Below, in pieces: positions 10,813 to 22,782 of a stretch of 64,000 bases of DNA; positions within the stretch are counted from its first letter, which is position 1, and every line of letters begins with the position of its first letter. This stretch comes from Aldrovandia affinis (Eukaryota > Chordata > Actinopteri > Notacanthiformes > Halosauridae): the NCBI GenBank assembly GCA_029706075.1, contig JAINUG010000088.1:3740001-3804000 (forward strand). The letters run 5' to 3'. Under the pieces are notes generated by a model that was given only the letters and a program-made list of their open reading frames with translations, was not told the origin of the DNA and ran no database searches. A program made the position numbers and the translations under genes.

Positions 10813-11320
10813 GCCATTGCAAATAAATGCAGCTTTGATTCCACTCAAGCTGGACACAGGGGCGAAAGCCAATTTGATTTGTGTGAGCGATATCAGAAAA
10901 ATGTAAATAAATTCACACATTCATCAGAAGGTCGTTCAGCTCAAAGCCTACAACGGGCAACATATTGAAACTAAAGGCACATGCAGACTTAAAATAAACA
11001 TGAAAGGGAGAGAGCATCACCTCATGTTTGTGCTTGTACCAGACGGGCATGACTCACTTTTGGGCGACAAGGCCTGTGAGGAATTAGACCTAGTTAAAAG
11101 GGTGTACCGTATTAACAGCTCCAATGCACACAGTAACAGTGTAAATACAATTGTACAGGGATTTCCAGATGTCTTTAAAGGGTTTGGTGTTCTACCATTC
11201 ACCTACAAGATACAATTGAAGGAAAATGCGCAGCCAGTAGTCCACTCTCCAAGAAGGATCCCAGCACCACTACCGTCTAAAACAAGAGTTAGACAGGATG
11301 ACGTCTCTAGGAGTCATAAA
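10813..11320 (+). pseudogene. Gypsy protease and start of reverse transcriptase
   Basis: PLKLDTGAKANLICV near 10839-10885 carries the DTG(A) active-site motif of a retroelement aspartic protease. From about 10990 the frame contains LVPDGHDSLLGDKACEELDL, then VLPFTYKIQLKENAQPVVH (near 11190-11250), the usual entry into Ty3/Gypsy reverse transcriptase. Frameshifts near 10915 and 11310 break it. Confidence 0.7.
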
Positions 11321-12700
11321 TAAAGTGGAAGAGCCCACAGAATGGGTCAATTCTATGGTGTGCGTCAAGAAACCAAATGGGGATTTACGTGTGTGCATGG
11401 ATCCAAAAGATTTAAAACGCAAACATCAGATGTGAACATTATCAAATTCCTACAAGGGAAGAAATAAAAAATGAGATGCCAGGTGCGAAGTTCTTTACAA
11501 AACTTGATACATCCCAGGGCTTTTGGCAATTGAATTTGCATGGGGACAGCACAAAGTACTGTACATTTAACATACCATTTAGCCATTACTATTTTTTAAG
11601 AATGCTGTTTGAAATTTCCTCAGCTCCCGAAATGTTTCACTAAGCCATGGAGCACATCATTGAGGGCATAGACAGTGTGCGAGTGTATGTAGATGACATT
11701 GTGCCATGGGCATCAACACTGGAGCAGCACAATGAAAGGCTCACTAAGGTGCTTCAGAGCATTCAGATGTATGGTTTAAAGCTAAACAAGGCAAAATGTC
11801 AGTTTGGTGTACAGAAAACAACATTTCTGGGTGATAAGCTTACGGCTGAATGTGTGGAACCAGACAGAAGCAAGGTACAGGCGATCCTCGAAATGCCCAG
11901 GCCCACAGACAAAACGGCAGACAAATCGTGTAATGGGGATGATCAATTTCATTGGAAAATTCATACCAAACTTGTCTTCAAAAACAGTGTACCTGAGAGA
12001 GCTGTTGTGTAACACAAGTAAATTCAACTGGACTGACAAACACAAGCAAGAATGGGGAAGACTGAAGACCACTCTAACTACAGAGCCGGTACTGACCTTC
12101 TTTGACTCGTCCAGACAAACAAAGATATCCACTGATGTGTCCAAAGATGGATTAGGCGCAGTCCTACTTCAAGCTGATGGTGACGATCGGAAGCCAGTTG
12201 CATATGCCTCAAGGACGATGACGCAAGCTGAGTGTCGCTATGCTCAGATTGAGAAAGGGTGCCTGGGTTTAGTGTACGGGATGGAGAAATTCCACAGCTA
12301 TGTGTACGGCTTACCAACATTGGTGGCAGAGACAGACCATAAGCCGTTAATATCCATCATCAAGAAAAACTTGAGTGAAATGTCGCCACAAATTCAACAA
12401 CTCATGATGAAGCTACAACGCTATGATGATTTTGAGTTAGTCTACACACCGGGCAAACGCATTGTTGTGGCAGATGCACTGTCTCATGCACCGACACAGA
12501 GTGTACCACACAACGAGAGTTCCACAGAGACTGATGTGAATCGCCATGTGAACATGGTTACTGAAGCTCTTCCGGTGTCGGACATGAAATCCAAGCAAAT
12601 TCCAGCTGAAACTGCAAAAGACAAAACTGCAAATGGTCATCGCAAACCTCAATGGCAGTTGGCCCAGAGGTTTGTGCCAGTAGTTCTACAACATCAGGGG
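11321..12700 (+). pseudogene. Gypsy reverse transcriptase and RNase H
   Basis: The catalytic YVDD box is at 11686-11697 (VYVDDIVPWA). Then come the thumb-type segment (GLKLNKAKCQFG) and the RNase H region with DVSKDGLGAVLLQ (about 12133-12172), KPVAYASRTM and ETDHKPLISI (12328 onward). The block ends YTPGKRIVVADALSHAP near 12490. The reading frame shifts near 11400, 11590 and 11900, so no full enzyme can be made. Confidence 0.75.
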
Positions 12701-12704
12701 TGAG

Positions 12705-13824
12705 TTGAGTGTTGTACATGGGCTACTGCTCAGGTAGAATAGGATTGTCATCCCGCAATCATTACGGCAAGACGTTCTCAAGAGAATACACAAGGGACAC
12801 TTCGTGCAAGAGGAGAGCCAGAAAGTGCAAGAGGAGAGCCAGAAATGCTGTTTACTGGCCGGGAATGAATACGGACATTGACAGAATGGTCTTGAAATGT
12901 GAGACTTGCCTGAAGCATCAGAGCAAGCAGGCAACGGAACCAATGACCTACCTACTGAGGCATGGCAGAAAGTTGGCACTGATTTGTTTCACCTAAATGG
13001 AAAAGATTACCTGCTGTCCAATTTTCCCGAAATGGCGCTGCTCTCCAAAATGTGTGATAAAACATATCAAGTCAATCTTCGCAAGACGTGGCATACCTCA
13101 AATTGTCTACAGTGACAATGGCCCATGCTACAGTAGCAGGGAATTCAAAGCCTTTGCAGAACAGTATGACTTCCAACATGTGACTTGAAGTCCGGTGTAT
13201 GTGCAGTCGAACGGAAAAGCCGAGAAAGGAGTTCACATTGTCAAATAGCTGCTCAAAAAAGCATCAGACAGCAATTCAGATCCTTATTTAGCTCTATTGA
13301 GTTACCGGGCTTCACCTCTCGAACACGGCACATCTCTGGCTGAACTACTGATGGGTCGCAGGCTACGCACCACGCTTCCCAACCCTGCGGAGCCAAAACG
13401 GAACAGAGATCTGAAACAGAAACAAGACAGTTTGAAAAAGAGACAAAAAGCTAATTATGACAGAACAAGAAGAAGCTTGAAACAACTTTCAAGACATGAC
13501 ACGGTGACGATTGAAGATTTGAATATCTGGGACAGGAAAGCCACTGTTCTGGAGGAAGTAGGTCCAATATCTTATGCAGTCAGGACAGAGGATGGGCAAA
13601 TCCTGAGGATGAATCGCCGGAGTCTTCTGAAAACGCAAGAGACACTGCAAGAACAGACAAATGGAGAAGAGCCAGTCTGCAATGAATCATCTGAACCAGC
13701 CAGCACTGCATCATCTGAACCACCACCATTGCAAGACAACAATGGTCAGGCTGAACAAACATACTTACCCGTGTTGAGAAGATCCACATGCACAATTAAA
13801 ACACCTGACAGGCCGAATCTGTAA
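12705..13824 (+). pseudogene. Gypsy integrase and C-terminal tail
   Basis: A zinc-binding CETCLKHQSKQA segment lies near 12900. VGTDLFHLNGKDYLL (near 12970) holds the first catalytic aspartate, and YSDNGPCYSSREFKAF (near 13110) the second. Bases 13297-13824 form an open C-terminal frame with SYRASPLEHGTSLAELLMGRR, the usual integrase end containing the glutamate-region context. At least two frame breaks occur, plus a TGA at about 13186. Confidence 0.7.
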
Positions 13825-14033
13825 TTTGAGAAAAAAACGGTGAACTTGCATCTGAAGTTAAAGTTGAAGTTATTGAAAAAACTAAGAGAAAATACATTTA
13901 GGTGTGTTAAAAAATAAAAAAAAGATAATGAAATTTGGGATGCAATTATGTTATCTGGTCCAAGGTTTTATTTCTGGAACAGTTTTATTTGTTATATTGA
14001 ATAACTTGTTTCATTACCTCTAAGGAAAGGGGA

Positions 14034-14217
14034 TGTTGTGATATGTAGTTACCATATCAGTCCACAAGTTGGCAGTCTATAATTGTCTAACTACACAATC
14101 TACCAGAGTAGTAGAACTCGATGACTGATGTAACAAGAACCTCGTGAAATGTAATAAAGAGCTAGCACAAGCTAGAAGTTATTAAATATGTTTCATCATT
14201 TAAATGTAAACATCACA
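14034..14217 (+). repeat. Right LTR, 184 bases
   Basis: It begins TGTTGTGATATG and ends AACATCACA, following the polypurine tract at about 14020-14033 and followed by the GTAGC target copy. An AATAAA occurs at about 14153-14158, consistent with the LTR polyadenylation signal. Confidence 0.8.
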
Positions 14218-14222
14218 GTAGC

Positions 14223-15480
14223 TTCAATGTAGCAAGCTACTTTTGCCATGTAGCTTGTAGCTGAGCTAGCTTATTTCTAGCTTCCATGTAGCGGAGCTAT
14301 GTTTTTTGTAGAATAACTGGTAGCTTAGCTTGCTACATTTTCCAAGTAGCTTGCCAACATTGATGTTAAGTTACAAAATATATCTATTTTCACTCATCCA
14401 TGTGTAAGTGACATTAATCAACAGTGTTTACTGCAACCAATGCCCAACAACACTCACAACAGCTACTTAAACAACCCACATACAGTATATATGGTTTAAA
14501 AAATCTAACCCAGAGAATGGTTAATATTTAAGAGAAAAATGAATCCTTACCTGGTCTTCTTGCTAGCTAGAATAGTTCTGTAACTTTTTTTTATTTTTTT
14601 TGTCTGTGTTCACTGTGACCCTTTAATAAGGTCTGATGTGCATGACAATAATAACGAAGTACAACGGAAAAAAACTGGAAGATTGTTGAAAAGAAAAGAA
14701 AAAAAACAAAACATGCTCTTACTTTACAATGTAATTCAGCAGAACATGTATTTTTTATATATTTGTTATGACCCTCCCCTTAGACACCAAGATGTCTGTC
14801 TTCCAAAAGGGTAAGGTCTGACCTAATGTACCACGTGTAAGTGAGAATATGCAAAATAAACTAAAACAAGGGCCATGCAGCTTCCACCACAAAAAATACA
14901 AGGGATAAGGTGGACCCTGCCATAAGGAACCAAACCGTGCCATAGGAAATTAAATAGGAATATGTTCTGCCCATGGAGGCCAGTCTTCAAGCCACCACAC
15001 AGGACCTGGCGCAGTTTTCCTTCTCTCCATTTTAGGAGCAGTTAATTTAGGTTTTGGACAAACAAAAACATAGAATGAACAAAAACAAAAGACTTGTGTA
15101 GTTCCTCTTAGAACTTTGGTTTTCCATAAGAACACAAAAATGGAAACATTTGCAAAATAAGGCTTTTACACTTGATACAAATGCTAAATCAATACAAATG
15201 CAATCCCTTTTAACAGTATTTATAACATACTGCTTATGGAGCTTCATTCAATTATTTAGTTATTCATTAATTTAGGCTGTATTTTCAGTAATTCCTTAAT
15301 TTGGCCCTTGTACTTACCCATGGGGGCTTTACATTTGAAAACTTTGTAAAACATGTTTGTGAAATATATTGATATACATTGTATATATTGTTATTTGTCA
15401 AATAATTTATTGCAACAGCAAGAAGACACGTAGCTAACATTTAAGATGCTGAAACATGTAGTACTATATTGTGAAGTAGC
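14223..15480. other. Non-coding; no gene seen
   Basis: AT-rich, with TAGCTTGTAGC-type simple sequence at 14218-14350. Bases 15154-15330 are one of two dispersed copies; the other is at 17818-17955. Confidence 0.5.
15154..15330 (+). repeat. Dispersed repeat, copy 1
   Basis: It shares AATAAGGCTTTTACACTTG, ATACAA(A/G)TGCTA, TTATTCATTAATTTAGGC and TTTGG(T/C)CCT with 17818-17955 in the same order and orientation. Class unknown. Confidence 0.55.
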
Positions 15481-15489
15481 ATACGTTCA

Positions 15490-15640
15490 TCCTTGCATTA
15501 TACGCTGGGTGAGAAGCGGAAGGATATGGAAGTTCTGCTTTAGAGTAGGTGGTAAAAAGGCACCGCGGTTCCGGGAGCTGGCACTGCTTCCGGACTGGGA
15601 AAATAGTGGAAAACTTCCATTGAGTACAGGGTGAGAAAGG
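15490..15640 (+). promoter_or_regulatory. Weak candidate promoter or 5' non-coding exon
   Basis: This is one of few locally GC-richer stretches in the left third. It has CCGCGGTTCCGGGAGC, GCTTCCGGAC (ETS-like) and a donor-like ACAGGGTGAGAAAG near 15627-15640. It lies 19 kb upstream of the SGSM3 start codon and could be a non-coding first exon of that gene. Nothing links the two directly. Confidence 0.2.
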
Positions 15641-18360
15641 CGCAGGAATACAACATAAACATCACAACCGCAGCAGGTGTATGACGCAAAACAGAACAGA
15701 AGAAAACGGGAGAATGAATCTTGGTAATGTATGCTGAACGTTAGCTGGCTTGCTTGTTTTCAACATCGTTTGCTCGAAAATAACTGGGATTTTAAAAAAC
15801 ACCGGCTGTATTGTGGAGGGTCAAACCATCGTAAGGTATCGATATGATAACAGCTAACCAGCTCTTCTGTGCCATTGCTTGACTGTTTTACCAGCCTATT
15901 CCCCATATTGTATTATAACGTTATTTACCAGCTAGCTAAACATGCTGTGTTGATTAATTGTATAGTATTCATTGAATATTTGCGGAGATGTTGTTCTGTT
16001 AATATTTGTTAATAATGTTCTGTCTTATTTAACAAGACAGCTAGTCTGCTAACATATGCCACTTTAGCAAGCCAGCTAGCTGGCGAGGAAAATTGGTTAG
16101 ATAGCCAGCTCTCATCGCAATACAATGTATCCTAGGAATCGTTAGCTATAAATATGAGAACCGTCGCAAATACGTACTGCATGTCAACCTGTATTGCTAC
16201 CTAGCTTGTTTTCCGCCAAGGTGCTCTGTGACAGCAGCTATATAATATAACGTTTGAGTCACGTATAACACGTAACTAGCTAGCTAATGTTCTAACAAGC
16301 TAGGTCTGTCGATCACACAACTCTGTAACTGTCAGTAAGATGGTTGATGCCGATTGTGCACATCAGTGACATTGTCTTTTGACAGTCATTTACAGTCTTT
16401 ATATAATTGCTACCTACCTAGTTACGCAGGCACAGCAGAACATGTAGGGGATTTCAGTGTGCGAGAGTTTCCTTTGATTAGGTATGTCCACGTACCATAT
16501 GTCTACAATACAAGGATATGTTCACCGAAGCAATGGCGGTCCAGGATACACCCACTGGAACTTGGTAAAAGCTGGAACTGTGGATTACCCTTGGCAACTA
16601 ATGCAATTCTTGCTAATGAGTTAATGTAAGATAAATTACAGAATCAGCTGACGATTTTTTAAAGTCAGCCATTGGGTCTGATTCTCTTATTGCTAATCTG
16701 GAAAGGTAGTGAGCTTTGATGTGTCGTTTTGTAATTCATTTCATACCTGCCTGCTACTTATTATATAGCAGGAAAGTACATCAGTTTGTACCTGTAATAT
16801 TATGTTTCAGTAATGACAAAAATAAACCAAGAAACATATAATCTTACATTTCATAATAAATGTGACAATATTGGCCTTAGGTTATTGACAGCATTGCCTA
16901 GACTGCAGTGTAATTTTTTATTTTAAATCCTGAAACAGGCTAATGTCCACTTTTGTGGCCTGGCATGTATGCGTGTTCAAGAAAGAGGGATGCACTGAGA
17001 GCTCAGATTTCATAAATATTGGAGTAGTATAACTTATACAAGCAATTGATAATTAACAAGCAATTTATTTTTGAAACATTTTTCATATGTGATTTATTAA
17101 CGCTATTTTCCCTAGAATGTAGTATTTCTACAGTTATTTTTGTTGTTGTTGTACTGTTTTCACACTGCTAATTTATTCGCTTGCCCCACCTATTTAATGA
17201 ATCCTTATACTAATGCAAGTGTTGAGCGCCAAAGTAGAGCATTCGGTTAAGGCACTTGTGCATAGCAGTGTGATTGAAGCCCATAACAGCTGATGACTGT
17301 GGTTGAGAGTCCCACAGGGAGAAGTAAATTCTCAGCCCGCCCTTGAAACCCCTCCAGTTTTTGATTGAAGAAATCCTTTCCCCCAAATCCAAGAGCTAGT
17401 ATTTTTAAGCACTGAATTTGGGCTTATTCACATTTCCACTGATAGTGTCAGTGCACCTTATATTCTCCCCAGAATCAAGCATTTCCTCATAATAATTTGT
17501 TGGTGGATTGGTATTCAAACCATATTGTGACTATTAGTCCCACCTCACCCTCTGGGCCTTAACTGAAACTCTTTGCTTATGCAAAACCAACAAGTGATAT
17601 TTGCTCACATGTAACTTGTGTGGGGGGAAAAAATCGCAGTCAGCTTATTGTCTGTCACAGTTAGGACACCGTATATGTCTCTTATACGGTGTGATGCAGT
17701 GTGGGGCCAGCAGCTTTCTGAAAGAGATGTATTTCTTGATTTTGTGTACAAGCTCACTCCATCTGAATCCCAACATCACACATTCCTAAGTCGTAACATT
17801 TCACACCACTATTTTTAGAATAAGGCTTTTACACTTGATACAAGTGCTATATATATATATATATAAAAATACAATCCATTAAATTATTTATTTATTCATT
17901 AATTTAGGCAGAAGTATTAGTAATCATTTTATTTGGTCCTGGTACCAAAGGGGACTTTCAGAATGTTAGTGTCAAGTGTGGAAATTAATATAAAGGACAA
18001 ACATAGTAGAACAGGCAGTCTTGTTCTACAGATGGAGATGTGTTTTAAGACAATTATGATGGTAGGTATGGGTCAAGCACCATACCTATTAGGCACTTTT
18101 CAGGGGTTCCCATCGATATATGACCACAAACTCATAATCCTTACAAACATGAATTTATCACCATAATCTAGTTAAAGTAAAAATGTAGCAGCCACAAGCT
18201 GCTTTTTTGCTTGTAAATCAAAACGCCTTATTTCTAAAATACTCAGCTTGAATTTAAGCTTTTTTTGCTAGTTGTTCAATATGGAGCTTCCATTACTTTG
18301 GTTTGCATTGTAATTATTTGAAGCAGTGTGCAGTGTTGGATTTTGGATTTTGAAAAAAAC
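15641..18360. other. Non-coding; no gene seen
   Basis: AT-rich with GCTAGC-type palindromes (16070-16290). A short stretch at 16515-16565 (MFTEAMAVQDTP in one frame, with AG before and GTAAAAG after) looks exon-like but has no recognisable homology. The second copy of the dispersed repeat is at 17818-17955. Confidence 0.4.
17818..17955 (+). repeat. Dispersed repeat, copy 2
   Basis: Partner of 15154-15330; this copy carries a (TA)n expansion at about 17850-17865. Confidence 0.55.
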
Positions 18361-18362
18361 CA

Positions 18363-18563
18363 TTAACTTTGTTTCTCTGCATTAAGAACAAGTTTAAGCT
18401 TGGTTAAGTTGTTTTGAATGATATTAAATGCCTTTTGCAATTTGAGTAGAGCCTCGGATATGGTGGGGACCAAGCAATAGATTGTGGTGTCATCTGCATA
18501 TAAATGTGCTTTTGCATCATCAATGTGTTCACATAGCTCATTTACATAAATAGTAAAAAGCAA
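18363..18563 (-). pseudogene. LINE reverse-transcriptase fragment
   Basis: The minus strand reads LFTIYVNELCEHIDD and HLYADDTTIYCLV, which contains the YADD form of the reverse-transcriptase catalytic box. It continues with LLKLQKAFNIIQ. It resembles fish non-LTR elements of the Rex1/L2 kind. Only about 200 bases are recognisable. Confidence 0.65.
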
Positions 18564-18780
18564 TGGTCACAAAACACAAAATGGTCACAAAAATGGTCAC
18601 AACTAGCAGCACTTATGTTTCCTAAATGTATCTACTTAAGCCAATCAACAACATTCCTGGCAAGTTTACAATGCACTGCCATGTTTTCTGTATATGTACG
18701 TCTGCCATGTACTTCTGGTTAAGTACCCAGCTAGGTAAACATGCCAAAGCAGCCCAGTGTCAGCAGTGGAGGCAGGCGAT

Positions 18781-19927
18781 CAGTATTAACTTCGTTGACT
18801 AAACTTATGATAAATTGTCGTCAACAACTTATGACGAGAATGTGATGAAAACGTCCTAATGGGATGACGATGATGACTAATTAATATTACATTTTTAATG
18901 ATGAAAATATGACGAGGCAAGAATGTCTTGGCAAATGTGTGGTCGCAATGTTGAAAAGGTTTGCTGATTCTATTAATCCAAAATATAACTTCGAGGCACC
19001 TGAAGCTTTGCCATCCTGACATCTATTCAACTGTAAGTGGGGAATGAACCAAATTTGTGTCGGGATTGTGTCCGACTACAGTTGACATATGAGACATTTT
19101 CTGAGCTAGTATAGCTAAACAAGGTAGCTTTTAGAATTTTTTTCAAGGTAACAATTGTGGTGCTAATTTTGATTAGTATGTGTATTAAGCCTTCTTAGCT
19201 ATCTGGCAAAAGTGTAATTTTACACTAGCTTTCAATAGCTGTACTGCAAAATGAGAATGTGGTAAAGCTGCTTATGAAAATACTATTTACCAAATCCATC
19301 CATTTCTGCATGTGTAACCAAGTTTTGGTAGTTTCCAAATGAGTTCTGTAATCTGTGATTACCAGTCATTTTCTCCTGAGGACTATCTCTCAGGCATTGA
19401 ACTACTGGAGGGAGCTAGCTGTGGCTGAATTTGAAGTTATGTGACAAAATGTGTCAAATTTTAATCATTTTTGTTTACTAAAATCAATGAAGATGGTATG
19501 ACTAAAATATGACTAAAACTAAAATGCCTTTGTCAAAAGACTAAGACTGTTATGATTACATCAGAAACTGGTGGCAAGGGCCTCCCGCGTGGTCTAGTGG
19601 TTTCAACGTCTGATGCTGGCCATGGCGACCGGGGTTCGATTCCCCATCGCACCAGAGTCGGCTCTGGTCGGAAGTGCCACCGGGGAGGCAATTGGCTGTC
19701 CGCCCCAGGGAGGGGGGAGGGAAGCCGACATAGTTCGCTGCGCACAGGAGTGGTTCTGGGGTGCCGGAATTACAGTCGACAGCACGACAAGTGCTGTCTT
19801 GGAGGAGGCAGCGCTTCACCATTGTCACTGCTGGTCACAGGGCTACGGCAGTGAACTACGAGGGAGGGGATTGAACTAAGCACAGCAGGAGTAATTGGCG
19901 ATAAAAATGGTGGCAAAATTAACACTG
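18781..19927. mobile_element. hAT-like non-autonomous element
   Basis: The left end is CAGTATTAACTTCG and the right end is AAAATTAACACTG, giving short imperfect inverted ends. Flanking octamers CAGGCGAT and CAGATGAT agree at six of eight positions, as for an old hAT duplication. The interior has many TGACTAAAA and ATGACGA motifs and no coding. A SINE is inserted at 19578-19907. Confidence 0.5.
19578..19907 (+). mobile_element. tRNA-derived SINE
   Basis: The head carries RNA polymerase III A-box-like GTGGTCTAGTGG and B-box GGTTCGATTCC sequences, about 35 bases apart as in a tRNA. The body contains AGTCGGCTCTGGTCGG and GGGAAGCCGACATAG. A nine-base duplication TGGTGGCAA flanks it (19569-19577 and 19908-19916). 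A related copy is on the minus strand at 46790-47102. Confidence 0.75.
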
Positions 19928-21189
19928 CAGATGATCTCCATTTCAAACTGCATTGGAAAGTTAACAGGTTCACAAGTAGTGTGTTGTGCATTATTGTCAC
20001 AGCACTATTAAACTTAAATGCAAACTTCTCATTTCCACAACAATACAATTTTGAAACTATATTTTGCATCTAATAAGTAGGCTAAAAGCAGCCATTGCTT
20101 TGGAATAGTGCTTGTTTAGTTTCTATGAAACATATTGGTTATTGTGTTTATTGTAACTTGGCATTATTTTTCAATAATTTCATTGGCAGACCATATGTAT
20201 TTGCAGTGTATTTATAAAGTATTAGGGTTTTTCCAGTAGCTATTAAAAGGTTTCAGAATGGCTCCTACTCAAAAGCACAAAAACCTACTATCATTATCTT
20301 TGGGTAAAATCTGCCACATCTCCTCAGGTAGCCCTGTACAATATACTCCTCGACTCTCAAACCGATCTGTTCAGCTGTTTCTTGAACCAAACCCCTGGTG
20401 AAATTTACAAAACGTAAGACAATTATTTTGTCAGGGCTATTTTAATATCAACAGCACTGATAAAAAATATGCTGCATACAAATGTTGGTACAGACTCAAT
20501 TTTGTAGGTGTTTAAATCTAAAATCATAATTTACCAGATGCACGCACCCATTGACTTAAAAAAGTTAGCATTTTGACAATGCAAACTTTGGCACCCACAT
20601 CCAACGTTCTAAATATTTAAAAAAACAAAGCCACAACACTATCAAGAGCAGTTGTCGCTAGGAAACCAGCAACTACTCTGGTTCACTTGTGCCGGACAGA
20701 AAACAAGCTAGAATTAGCTGCGCTAATACTCTCTAGTAGTTTGTAAAAGCACACATATAATGCTGGCCAGGACAAAATCGAATCATTGAATGAAAAAAAA
20801 AGTAATGGCGGTGCTAGCTGACCCGGTTATGCTGTTCTTCAACATGTCTTGCATTGAACGAGGCTAATCATTCAAATAGTTGGCTAGCTACTAGCTACCT
20901 CTGTTGTGCATAACGTTACCTGCCGAATGCTAATAGCTAGGTAATGCTGGGCATTTCAGTGTATATATGTACTTAGCTAGCTATGTTGGTAGCTATGGAC
21001 TTCATAGCTGAAACAGTCTTTTGTGCTTGCTAGCTAAGTTACTCTAGATCTAAATGTAATATCCACTAGACAGGGATCACATCTGGCTGATTGGAAAACT
21101 AGCTAGCCAACTAGCTACCTATACAAGCCAGGGGTGGCATCTGACTAGCAAGTAGTAGCACGCTGTACCAAGCTAGCTAGCTAACGCCC
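19928..21189. other. Non-coding; no gene seen
   Basis: AT-rich, becoming dense in GCTAGCTA motifs from about 20690 onward. Confidence 0.5.
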
Positions 21190-21694
21190 ATCACGGCAAA
21201 AAAAATTAAGCTAACATTCAATAACATTTTGTCAGCAGAAACGCAAACAAGCCAGAAGAATTAATTCAAAATATATAGCAAGCAAGCTAGCTAGCTAGCA
21301 AAACCAGGACATTCCTGTCACTAAACTGAATTTCTAAATTTAAATGTCACATCTGACTATAGGCATCCATAGATGAAGCTAGCTAGCTACCACATTATAG
21401 CTAACTAGCAAATAGATAGTAATTGTCTGTAGCAATGGGGTTTTAACTATGCCAATATTAGCAAACATTCAGGATTGCTCGTTTGGGTCCATGAAAAACA
21501 GCTTAACAAAACAAGCACCGCTTATACACAACACATTCACTATAGATCACTCAACAACCCATCATCACGGCAAAAATTGGAGCTACGGTTCCATAACATT
21601 GTATCAGCAGAAACACAAACAAGCCAGAAGAATTCATTCAAAACATATAGCAAGCTACCTAGCTAGCTAGCAAAATGCAGACATTCCTGTTCAG
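21190..21694 (+). repeat. Duplicated ~130-base segment
   Basis: Bases 21190-21320 and 21560-21694 share ATCACGGCAAAAA, CAATAACATT or CATAACATTG, CAAACAAGCCAGAAGAATT, ATATAGCAAGC, a (GCTA)n run and GACATTCCTGT, in one orientation, about 370 bases apart. Confidence 0.7.
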
Positions 21695-22782
21695 GGGCCC
21701 AGATTTGCAGTCCTATCGTCTCAGACGACTAAAAATTAAGAAGGACGACCTTCGATTTCCAAGTGGTCGTCCTGCTGACGACTGTGAATTTAGATTTTAT
21801 GAGATTTTTTTAATTAGCTAACTGTAACTATTTCTGTTTTACACTCACATTGTAACAAACATGTCATGCATGGATATTCAAAAATATTTCCGAGGTTCCA
21901 AATGGGAAAAGCGGCACATTGTCACTTGCATGCAGTTTGTGCTCACTGCGTTTGTTGTTGTTGCTATGCCAGCAGTCATGAAAGTTTGTGGCACAGCCAC
22001 AGACACAACACAGAGAACCAGCTAGCTAGCTAGTTAGTTAGCTAGCTAGCGTTAGCATTCACAAACATTGGATAAAGATATCTGTGATATCTGATCATGC
22101 ATTTATCACTTACCAAGCCTTGAATTAGCAAGCAATATCCGTGAACACTAGCTAGCTAGTTATTGTCTATATTCAGTTCAGTGAGCCCTCCCACCAGGCT
22201 GAAGAATCGCTGTGATTTTCCAGCAGTGATTTATCATCTCCGTCCTACAGTCCAAGCACAAATCATTCCCACATCCCTGCTCGGTTAAATCTAGGAATTA
22301 TTAGCTAGCTATTACGTTAGCTGCCATACCACACTCTAGTTGGGAATGGAAAAATCTCTCTCGTTCGAGTCCCAACTGGAGTGTACGTTATGATATACTG
22401 TACAGTCAGAGCACTAGTCGCTAACACCACCTGTGGGCAGCCGTCAGAGCTTCACTGCTACACAATCCCATGAGCACACACTGCACAAGTCAAACATAAA
22501 TATCCGTGTAGAAAAGAAATAACGTTAACCGTCGTGTCTATCTTTGGGCTACATACGACGTAGTGATTTTCAAATATGTGGAGATTTATTGAGGGTGAAA
22601 GTCCACCCCCCACTAAAAAGGCTAAAACCAAAGAAGATCAGCTAAAAACTCAGCAAAAATATGATTAGAGCAGAGATCGCACTTTCCAGGAAAATTGGAA
22701 GGTGAATAGACCAAGGACAAGTAACTTTTAGGAAGGACAAGTATCTTAGAAAGTATGACTTTTACCCTAATCTGGGCCCCTG
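21692..22782 (+). mobile_element. hAT-like element, five-base target repeat
   Basis: The ends CAGGGGCCCAGATT and AATCTGGGCCCCTG are perfect inverted copies. CTGTT lies directly outside both. The right third encodes on the plus strand an open start, MWRFIEGESPPPTKKAK (22576 onward), ending at a TAG after KYD. A MDIQKYFRGSKWEKRH-like start is at 21870. Both resemble N-termini of fish hAT/zinc-finger transposases, with the catalytic body missing. It lies at the junction of the second copy of the 21190 duplication. Confidence 0.6.

Larger units (their letters stand above)
9008..14217 (+). mobile_element. Ty3/Gypsy LTR retrotransposon, broken
   Basis: Both ends are supported. TGTTGTGATATGTAG starts at 9008 and again at 14034. 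A five-base duplication GTAGC lies directly outside (9003-9007 and 14218-14222). A purine-rich tract, AAGGAAAGGGGATG, precedes the right LTR. Between them, in order, are Gag zinc knuckles, aspartic protease, reverse transcriptase, RNase H and integrase, as in Ty3/Gypsy elements of the K02A2.6-like type common in fish. Frameshifts, internal stops, a ~480-base foreign block near 10110-10600 and a retroposon at 10669-10798 make it inactive. The 3' half of the left LTR and the N-terminal Gag region are not recognisable. Confidence 0.85.

Noticed and set aside
10508..10968. Frames of 102-132 codons as an independent gene
   Set aside because: They cross the retroposon at 10669-10798 and Gypsy protease remnants.
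16354..16629. 91-codon plus-strand frame and an exon-like block at 16515-16565
   Set aside because: No homology recognised, and the splice signals are ordinary chance matches; kept only as a note.
19578..19660. Functional tRNA gene
   Set aside because: A and B boxes are present but the acceptor stem does not pair and a SINE body follows.
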